Assembly: GCA_041583495.1 (NCBI GenBank)
Contig: JBFHFS010000047.1
Span: 1-38,544, forward strand
Origin: JBFHFS01 sp041583495
GTDB taxonomy: Bacteria; Bacteroidota; Bacteroidia; Bacteroidales; Marinilabiliaceae
Length of the DNA stretch: 38,544 nt
Reading direction: 5' to 3'
Shown one piece after another: positions 33,408 to 38,544 of this stretch (its first letter is position 1; every line of letters begins with the position of its first letter). The notes beneath the pieces were generated by a model. It was not told the DNA's origin and did not search any database. It worked only from the letters and a program-made list of their open reading frames with translations. A program made the translations under genes and the position numbers.

Positions 33408-34169
33408 TTATAACGGTAAAACATAGGTTTGGCCGTTGTGTTGGATTGTTGTGACATCTGTGTTGTAAAGTTCCTGCAGGTTTTCGTGGTTCATAATGCT
33501 TTTGTTGCCTTGCTTAATAATATGGCCATTTTTTATGAGAATAAAACGGTTGGCATATCTTAGCGCCAGATTAAGATCGTGGATGGCCACTATAATTGTG
33601 ATGCCACTCTTTGATATGTCTTTCAACGTTTCCATCACCTCTATCTGATGTTTAAGGTCGAGGCTCGAGGTGGGTTCATCAAGAAGCATTATGCGTGGCT
33701 GTTGGGCCAACGCCCGCGCTATTTGCACACGTTGTTGTTCGCCGCCACTCAACTCATTGATCTTTCTTAGTGCAAGGTGTTCTACTTTGAGTCGTTTCAT
33801 CTGTTGGAATACCATGTCTCGGTCGGAGGCCGAGGGGTACCAGCCTACATGCGGACGGCGTCCCAGCATTACCGTGTCATAAACCGTGCCCGGGTTGATT
33901 GAGTGAGACGACTGAGCTACATAGCCAATTGTCCGGGCCATTTCCTTATGATTTAAATCAGTAAGTGCTTTATCATTAATAAAAATATGACCCGACTGAG
34001 GGATTAAGATACGGTCAAGGGTTTTGAGTAAGGTGCTTTTACCACTTCCGTTAGGACCAATAAGAGCGTAAAAACCACCCGACTGAAACTCGCCAGTGAT
34101 CTTTTTCAGGACCTTTTTTTGACGATAGGAAAAGCTCAGATCCCGGAATGTTAAGTCGAATGGCATCAT
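33408..34169 (-). CDS. FecE/BtuD-type ABC transporter ATPase
   Basis: 253 residues, standard for the iron-siderophore/cobalamin class. Walker A GPNGSGKST (about 39-47), Q-loop 'GYVAQSSHSINPG', signature LSGGEQQRVQIARAL, Walker B 'IMLLDEPTSSLD' and H-loop 'VAIHDLNLA' are all intact. It energises import by the permease gene upstream, whose end overlaps its start by four bases. The protein is peripheral to the inner membrane. The substrate is a metal or metal chelate; the operon is headed by a NikR-like regulator. Confidence 0.95.
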   Translation of the reverse strand: MMPFDLTFRDLSFSYRQKKVLKKITGEFQSGGFYALIGPNGSGKSTLLKTLDRILIPQSGHIFINDKALTDLNHKEMARTIGYVAQSSHSINPGTVYDTVMLGRRPHVGWYPSASDRDMVFQQMKRLKVEHLALRKINELSGGEQQRVQIARALAQQPRIMLLDEPTSSLDLKHQIEVMETLKDISKSGITIIVAIHDLNLALRYANRFILIKNGHIIKQGNKSIMNHENLQELYNTDVTTIQHNGQTYVLPL

Positions 34170-35224
34170 AATCCTGTTTTTTTTCTGTTGATATTAAAGA
34201 GGAGCAGGTAAAGGAAAAAAGGTGCTCCAACAAACGAGGTGATAATACCCACAGGGATCACAATGGGAGCCACAATGGTACGAGCTATAATGTCGCTTAG
34301 CAGCAGAAAAGTGGCCCCCAGGATGGCTGAGCCAATAACAACAATTGGTTCGTTGGAGCCCAGGATTCGTCGCGTCACATGGGGGATAATGAGTCCCACA
34401 AAGGCGATGATGCCGAAAAAAGCCACTGTTACCGCTGTGCAAAGGGAGGCTACAAGAATGTGTGCGATACGTAATCGGTTGACTCTTACACCCAGGCTTT
34501 GGGCTACTTCATCACCGGCATTGAGGGCGCTTAGCGAAAAGCTGTTGAAGAGAAAATATATCATCGACGGAATCACCACGATCAGCAAAATCTTCACCTT
34601 GTTGCCATCGGCCTTCCCCAGATCGCCAAACATCCATGAAACGATGGCTGCCAGCTCAGTGTCGTTAGAGAAATATTGGAGCAACGAAGTTCCCGAATTA
34701 AATAACGAAGACAGAATAATTCCAGCGATGATAAGGGTTTCGGGCGATGCCCCGCGCCAGCGTGCCAGGGCAGAAATAAAAAGGGCGCACAGCAAGCCGA
34801 AGATAAAGGCGGACAGAGTGATCAGATAAGGACTGCTGCGTAGAATTTGGCCTATTGTAAGGTGCCCCATATAACCAGACAGGACAATGACCAGGGCTGC
34901 ACCAAACATCGAGGCAGCACTTAACCCCAGCGTATAGGGGGAGCCTAATGGGTTGCGTATAACTGTTTGAATAACGGAACCTGATATGGCTAAAGCCACT
35001 CCCGACAGGATAGCCGCCAATACACGGGGCATACGAATGTGGAATAACACCTGTGCTGCAAGGCTGTTGCCCTGACCAAAAAGAACCATAGGGATTTCGC
35101 GAATAGGCAGGTCGGAGCTGCCCACCGATAAACCCACAAATGTGAGCAGTAGCAGCAGTATTAACATGGATGTTAGTAGGAGGTTCCGTTTGAGTCGCTG
35201 CTGTGCCAGTTGTTGTTCAATCAT
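34166..35224 (-). CDS. FecCD-family ABC transporter permease
   Basis: 352 residues with about ten membrane helices. Typical family motifs are 'RMPRVLAAILSGVALAISGSVIQTVIRNPLGSPYTLGLSAASMFGAAL' (about 64-110), 'GVRVNRLRIAHILVASLCTAVTVAFFGIIAFVGLIIPHVTR' and 'GIITSFVGAPFFLYLL'. Members carry iron-siderophores, haem, cobalamin or nickel chelates across the inner membrane as homodimers. It overlaps the preceding binding-protein gene by eight bases and the next ATPase gene by four, so the three are translated together. Confidence 0.95.
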   Translation of the reverse strand: MIEQQLAQQRLKRNLLLTSMLILLLLLTFVGLSVGSSDLPIREIPMVLFGQGNSLAAQVLFHIRMPRVLAAILSGVALAISGSVIQTVIRNPLGSPYTLGLSAASMFGAALVIVLSGYMGHLTIGQILRSSPYLITLSAFIFGLLCALFISALARWRGASPETLIIAGIILSSLFNSGTSLLQYFSNDTELAAIVSWMFGDLGKADGNKVKILLIVVIPSMIYFLFNSFSLSALNAGDEVAQSLGVRVNRLRIAHILVASLCTAVTVAFFGIIAFVGLIIPHVTRRILGSNEPIVVIGSAILGATFLLLSDIIARTIVAPIVIPVGIITSFVGAPFFLYLLLFNINRKKTGL

Positions 35225-36347
35225 GTGCGTAGTTGTTTATCCATCCATGGTATGTTTCAGTCATCTCATCCGAAATATCGACGCCTAAGAATATCTGGTA
35301 GATGCGCCGGCTATGGGCCGCAACATCAATCCCGGCATCGGGGTAAAGCACCGAGGCCACAAACCATCCATTGGCCAGCACTGTTTCGTAATTGGTTCCA
35401 TACCAGTTATAGGGCATCAGAGTATGCACCTTGTTGTTATGAATAGCCTTAAGGGTATAATGGAGCGGGCTTCCCTGGGCTATTTGTGGGGTTACGAGAG
35501 GGAGTCCTGCGGCATCTAAAAACAGCTGGTCGGGATTCCATTGGATAAGCTGCTCCACATCGATGGTGTAACCCCGTATGGTGGCTGTTGGTTTGGACAG
35601 GGCCATCTCGTTGGCCACGTTATGGATGTTGAGAAAAGAAAAGGGCTCGAAGTGTGGAACCGTAGAAGCGATGCCACGGGCCCCGTTGTAGGATGCTCCG
35701 CCAAGGTAAACTGAAGGTTGGCAGGAACCCTCAGCGCCCATAATTTTTAGCAACCGGGTTTGTTCATCTATGAAGGTGATAAGTGAGTCGGCTCGGGTGG
35801 TGCGGTTTAGTATTCGTCCGAGAAGGCGCAACGATCGGTCGAAGAGCAGTCGTTGGGTCGATAAATTACCCGGATTGAGAACGATGACGGGGATACCGGT
35901 CTTGTGCTGTAAGGCATCAGCTTGCTCCACCGTGGTGTAGGTAGCGAAAATTACAGCAGGTTGGTTTATGGCCAGCAGTTCGGCATCACCCCCTCTCATG
36001 GGGCCAATGATTGGTTTTTTTGCCAGCTGTGGATAGGCCATGGCGTAGGGACGTCCGTAGCGTTGTTCTACTTCTTCTACACCCGATACCAGTGAAACGG
36101 CATTCATATAAACCAATAACCTTAGCGCACCCGGGTTAATGCCCACAATTTTCTTTATATTTTGCGGAACAGAGACCTCCCGGTCAAGCATATCTTTAAT
36201 AAGGATATTTCTTCGGGAGGACAGCGACGGGCTGGTGTTGCAAGCCCATAATACCATAAAAAAGAGGAGGCCTAAGCTTATTTTTATCCCTACCAGCAAA
36301 AAGTGCCGGTAAGTATTTCTTGTTGTTATTTGATGAACCCTTGTCAT
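35217..36347 (-). CDS. FecB/BtuF-type substrate-binding lipoprotein
   Basis: 376 residues. The long N-terminal leader ends in a lipobox (MVLWAC, Cys36), so the mature protein is lipid anchored, probably to the inner membrane facing the periplasm. Class III periplasmic-binding features follow: 'ILIKDMLDREVSVPQNIKKIVGINPGALRLLVYM' at the start of lobe 1, 'GGDAELLAINQPAVIFATYTTVEQADALQHKTGIPVIVL', a long linker helix, and lobe 2 ('WNPDQLFLDAAGLP'). It supplies substrate to the FecCD permease. Nickel, another metal or a metallophore complex is inferred from the NikR-like gene 23 bases upstream. The ligand cannot be read from sequence. Confidence 0.92.
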   Translation of the reverse strand: MTRVHQITTRNTYRHFLLVGIKISLGLLFFMVLWACNTSPSLSSRRNILIKDMLDREVSVPQNIKKIVGINPGALRLLVYMNAVSLVSGVEEVEQRYGRPYAMAYPQLAKKPIIGPMRGGDAELLAINQPAVIFATYTTVEQADALQHKTGIPVIVLNPGNLSTQRLLFDRSLRLLGRILNRTTRADSLITFIDEQTRLLKIMGAEGSCQPSVYLGGASYNGARGIASTVPHFEPFSFLNIHNVANEMALSKPTATIRGYTIDVEQLIQWNPDQLFLDAAGLPLVTPQIAQGSPLHYTLKAIHNNKVHTLMPYNWYGTNYETVLANGWFVASVLYPDAGIDVAAHSRRIYQIFLGVDISDEMTETYHGWINNYAHD

Positions 36348-36370
36348 GACAACTTTTGGGGTTGAATTAT

Positions 36371-36772
36371 TTATTCGGTGCGGCTCATGGTGAGCTTGCC
36401 ATGATGAATCCCTTTCAGGGCAATGAGTTGGTCGGCCAGGTTGGTCAATTGGAATGCTTCTCCTTTAATTGCGATGATTTGCATGCAATTGTCATTTTCG
36501 AAATGAAAATATTGAGACCCCAAAACCAGTGCTTTGTGGGCGTACTGAATTTGAACTATTTGTTCCGTTAAATTACTTTTGTGAGAATCGTAAATCAGCG
36601 TGATGGAACCGGCCACCAGGTTGTTACACATCCATTTAGTGCGTGCAGTATGATCGGCAATCAGCTGGCGAATGGCCTGCGAGCGGTTGGTGAATTTGTT
36701 TGTCTTTACAAAGTCATCCAGTGCTTCAAGCAGTTCCTTTTCAAGGGATACCCCAAATCGGACAACGCTCAT
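36371..36772 (-). CDS. NikR-like ribbon-helix-helix metal regulator with altered nickel ligands
   Basis: 133 residues, the same length as E. coli NikR, and alignable without gaps around the metal site when shifted by one. The ribbon-helix-helix DNA-binding domain covers 1-45 (RFGVSLEKELLEALDDFV...NRSQAIRQLI). The ACT-like metal domain follows (about 53-133, ending in LADQLIALKGIHHGKLTM). Of the E. coli nickel ligands H76, H87, H89 and C95, only the last two are kept (H90, C96); H76 is Tyr77 (His79 is two residues on) and H87 is Tyr88. Nickel may be bound differently or replaced by another metal. First gene of a five-gene operon; a dyad covers the start of its own transcript (36774-36801), suggesting autorepression. 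Confidence 0.88.
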   Translation of the reverse strand: MSVVRFGVSLEKELLEALDDFVKTNKFTNRSQAIRQLIADHTARTKWMCNNLVAGSITLIYDSHKSNLTEQIVQIQYAHKALVLGSQYFHFENDNCMQIIAIKGEAFQLTNLADQLIALKGIHHGKLTMSRTE

Positions 36773-36773
36773 A

Positions 36774-36801
36774 GTAATACGTTTTTAGAAATTCGTAACA
36801 C
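36774..36801. promoter_or_regulatory. Candidate operator of the NikR-like operon
   Basis: GTAATACG (36774-36781) and CGTAACAC (36794-36801) form an imperfect inverted repeat (6 of 8 matched) with a 12-base spacer. It runs from the predicted transcription start to two bases before the regulator's ATG. E. coli NikR binds GTATGA-N16-TCATAC; the half-site here is related in form but not identical, and the spacing is shorter. Confidence 0.5.
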
Positions 36802-36807
36802 GATGAG

Positions 36808-36838
36808 CAAATATAGTATTTTGTGAGGCGAAGAGCAA
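36808..36838 (-). promoter_or_regulatory. Promoter of the NikR-like/ABC/TrmO-FmdE operon
   Basis: On the minus strand TTG (36838-36836), 20-base spacer, then a perfect TATATTTG (36815-36808). Transcription would start near 36801, directly at the edge of the inverted repeat. Confidence 0.7.
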
Positions 36839-36946
36839 ATGGATGAGTCGCGGTTTTATGTGACCATTCAGGGCGTATTATCCGATATAACCCCTTCCCG
36901 TTTACCGGTCAACGCCTTCATTCTGTTCGTGGAATATTCATCAGGA

Positions 36947-38089
36947 CTAATAGCCATGCAACTCAATGTTTTTACTATCGATCATGGTTACCCATTTTTT
37001 CATCTTTTTCTGAATGACTCTAAAATGATGATTCTCCTCAGGGGACACAAAGGTGATGGCTTCACCGGGTGATTCTGCCCGCCCTGTTCTGCCAATCCGA
37101 TGCACAAAGTCTTTGGGGGATCGGGGTAATTCGTAATTGATAACACAAGGCAAAAACTCAATGTCAATCCCACGAGCCAACAGGTCGGTGGCCACCAGAA
37201 CCCGGAGATCACCGTTTTTGAAATCTTCCAAAGCGTTTAATCTGGCTGATTGACTTTTCTTGCTATGAATGGATAAAGCATCAATTCCATTCTTTCTTAT
37301 TTTGTCAGCAACGTTGTCCGCCTTATAGGTGGAGGACACAAATACCAAAACTTGTTGCAGGTTCTTTTGCCGTATTAAATAGCGTAGGAGGGGGCCTTTT
37401 TTTTCTTCACTTACAAAATAACCAACTTGATTGATGAGGTCAATATTCTCTTTTTCCTCTTCAATCTTAATAACCTCAGGATGGTTTAAAATAATTTGAG
37501 TAATGGCATCTATCTCAGCGCTTAAGGTTGCAGAAAAAAGAAGGTTTTGTCGCTTCTCAGGAAGCAAATTAAGAATGCGATCCATCTCTTCTTTAAAACC
37601 CAGGTTTAGCATCTTATCGGCCTCATCTAAAACCAGGGTGTTTATTTCAGAGAGATGTACGGCTTTTGACTCAACCAGCTCCAATAAGCGTCCCGGAGTT
37701 GCCACTAATACTTCAACGCCCTGCATCTTTATCATTTGGGGGTTGATGGATACTCCTCCATATACAGCCATTGATTTAATGGGCTGTGGTAAAGAGGAAC
37801 CAAACACTTTAAACACCTCTCCAACCTGAATTGCCAGTTCACGGGTAGGAACCAGTACCAAAACCCGAACATGTCTGTTTTTATAAGGTTTGCCTCCCTC
37901 CTGATTTTGAAGTATCGGTAACACATAGCTGGCTGTTTTACCGGATCCTGTTTTGGCGATCCCCAGTACATCCTTACCTTTTAAAATGAGCGGGATGGCT
38001 AATTTTTGAATTGGGTAGGGTTGTGAATAATTTTGATCCTTCGCAGCCTTTAGTAGAGCTGACGATAAACCTAAAGTGGAAAAAGACAT
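36947..38089 (-). CDS. DEAD-box RNA helicase (RhlE type)
   Basis: 380 residues with all DEAD-box motifs: Q motif 'FSTLGLSSALLKA...QPYPIQ', Walker A AKTGSGKT (K51), 'PTRELAIQ', 'GGVSINPQ', 'TPGRLLEL', DEAD in 'VLVLDEADKML' type context (TLVLDEADKMLNLGF), 'LFSATLS', then domain 2 'VFVSSTYKADNVA', 'ATDLLARGID' and HRIGRTGRA. The protein is close to minimal, with a short C-terminal tail and no extra RNA-binding domain, as in RhlE-like Bacteroidetes helicases. It unwinds RNA in ribosome assembly or mRNA decay. It is monocistronic. Confidence 0.95.
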   Translation of the reverse strand: MSFSTLGLSSALLKAAKDQNYSQPYPIQKLAIPLILKGKDVLGIAKTGSGKTASYVLPILQNQEGGKPYKNRHVRVLVLVPTRELAIQVGEVFKVFGSSLPQPIKSMAVYGGVSINPQMIKMQGVEVLVATPGRLLELVESKAVHLSEINTLVLDEADKMLNLGFKEEMDRILNLLPEKRQNLLFSATLSAEIDAITQIILNHPEVIKIEEEKENIDLINQVGYFVSEEKKGPLLRYLIRQKNLQQVLVFVSSTYKADNVADKIRKNGIDALSIHSKKSQSARLNALEDFKNGDLRVLVATDLLARGIDIEFLPCVINYELPRSPKDFVHRIGRTGRAESPGEAITFVSPEENHHFRVIQKKMKKWVTMIDSKNIELHGY

Positions 38090-38195
38090 GTGTGGCGGTT
38101 TTTATGTGCAAATAGTAATGTTGCGAAAGTACTAAATTAATTTGCTCCCGTTAAATTATTCACCCATGCCTTTCTATTGCTAATCTATAATAGTA

Positions 38196-38253
38196 GCGAG
38201 AGGCGGGCTAGAACCGCCGACCTTCCCGATTTTTCATCGGGACGCTCTAAACT
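38196..38253 (-). pseudogene. Degenerate tRNA fragment (tRNA-like remnant)
   Basis: On the minus strand: end of a D-arm (AGTTTAGAGC), an anticodon-like hairpin (TCCCG/CGGGA with a 9-base interval ATGAAAAAT instead of 7), a variable-loop AGGTC, and a perfect T arm (GGCGG-TTCTAGC-CCGCC) in which the usual GTTCGA is altered to GTTCTA. The 5' acceptor strand is missing. The AAAA-rich loop recalls tRNA-Phe but the identity is not assignable. It begins nine bases after the GIY-YIG stop codon. Confidence 0.65.
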
Positions 38254-38261
38254 TTTTCACC

Positions 38262-38519
38262 TCAGGGTTTTTTATTGGATTCAACCAAGCCTTGGATATA
38301 AACTCTACTCTTCATTTTCTTGACATAGTTTTCTCTCTTTAGAGCTTCCGTTTTAGACTTGAATTCCTGGAAGTAAACCATTTCCCATGGTCTGCCATGT
38401 TTAGTAGAGATCGTGGCCCCGGCATTGTGTCGAATAAGTCTTTTCTCCAGGTCGGCGCAGCTTCCCGTGTAGAATCTGTTCGCCGATTTGCTAAAAAGGA
38501 TGTAGAAGAAATGTGGCAT
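38262..38519 (-). CDS. Small GIY-YIG nuclease
   Basis: 85 residues, a single GIY-YIG domain. FYILFSKSANRFYTGSCADLEKRLIRHN is the motif region: the normal GIY...YIG is 'FYI...FYTG', with Arg27 or 30 and the later Glu in 'KTEALKREN' as expected catalytic positions. A Lys-rich end (KKMKS) follows. This is the short URI-like family, often present in several copies in Bacteroidetes genomes. The biological role of the family is unclear; homing-endonuclease ancestry is likely. A degenerate tRNA fragment begins nine bases after its stop codon, a location pattern consistent with insertion at tRNA genes. Confidence 0.88.
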   Translation of the reverse strand: MPHFFYILFSKSANRFYTGSCADLEKRLIRHNAGATISTKHGRPWEMVYFQEFKSKTEALKRENYVKKMKSRVYIQGLVESNKKP

Positions 38520-38544
38520 AATTCAAAAAGAGGAACAAAAAAAA

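Noticed and set aside
36341..36352. TTGTCATGACAA palindrome at the start codon of the binding-protein gene
   Set aside because: 12 bases including the ATG and within an operon; no reason to assign regulation.

Overview
The window comes from a Bacteroidetes chromosome, probably of the Bacteroidales/Marinilabiliales type. The evidence is outer-membrane TonB-dependent uptake, lipoproteins with Bacteroidetes-like lipoboxes, a type IX secretion C-terminal sorting domain, DUF4465 and DUF4270 proteins, a LytS/LytTR two-component pair, start codons that mostly lack a Shine-Dalgarno sequence, and promoters of the TTG-N19-21-TAnnTTTG type. No plasmid, phage, IS element or CRISPR array is visible. The genus cannot be fixed from this sequence alone.

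Region 1 (1-6180, minus strand) is a vitamin B12 uptake operon. A promoter and a clear cobalamin riboswitch lead, in transcription order, to a possible 60-residue leader ORF, a small cysteine-rich CWC protein, a DUF4465 lipoprotein, a secreted T9SS-sorted surface protein, a BtuB-like TonB receptor and a BtuG-like beta-propeller lipoprotein cut by the left edge.

Region 2 (6410-10180, minus) holds three tandem paralogous lipoproteins of about 338 residues. I do not recognise a characterised family. Each copy has its own consensus promoter.

Region 3 (10415-15905) holds an orphan ATP-grasp-like protein, a patatin-like lipase (opposite strand), and a two-gene unit made of a D-Ala-D-Ala-ligase-like ATP-grasp domain fused to a DmpA/P1 (S58) aminopeptidase, followed with a 4-base overlap by a histone-deacetylase-family amidohydrolase. 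A synthetase-hydrolase fusion next to a deacetylase suggests metabolism of an unidentified amide or polyamine-like compound.

Region 4 (16040-24676) holds a DUF5009 membrane acyltransferase, an AraC regulator, a LytTR regulator with its histidine kinase, a six-repeat Kelch lipoprotein, and a DUF4270 lipoprotein overlapping an outer-membrane protein gene.

Region 5 (25140-32137) is mostly housekeeping: tRNA-Pro(UGG), tRNA-Ser(GCU), clpS-nfeD-floA, a large TPR/PD40/SPOR-like envelope protein, a one-cysteine BCP peroxiredoxin, and recA.

Region 6 (32299-36838, minus) is a five-gene metal-uptake operon: a NikR-like regulator, a FecB-like binding lipoprotein, a FecCD permease, an ATPase and a TrmO(TsaA)-FmdE fusion. 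The regulator has tyrosines where two of the four E. coli NikR nickel ligands should be. An inverted repeat lies exactly between the operon promoter and the regulator's start codon.

Region 7 (36947-38519) has an RhlE-type DEAD-box helicase and a small GIY-YIG nuclease whose stop codon is followed directly by a degenerate tRNA fragment.
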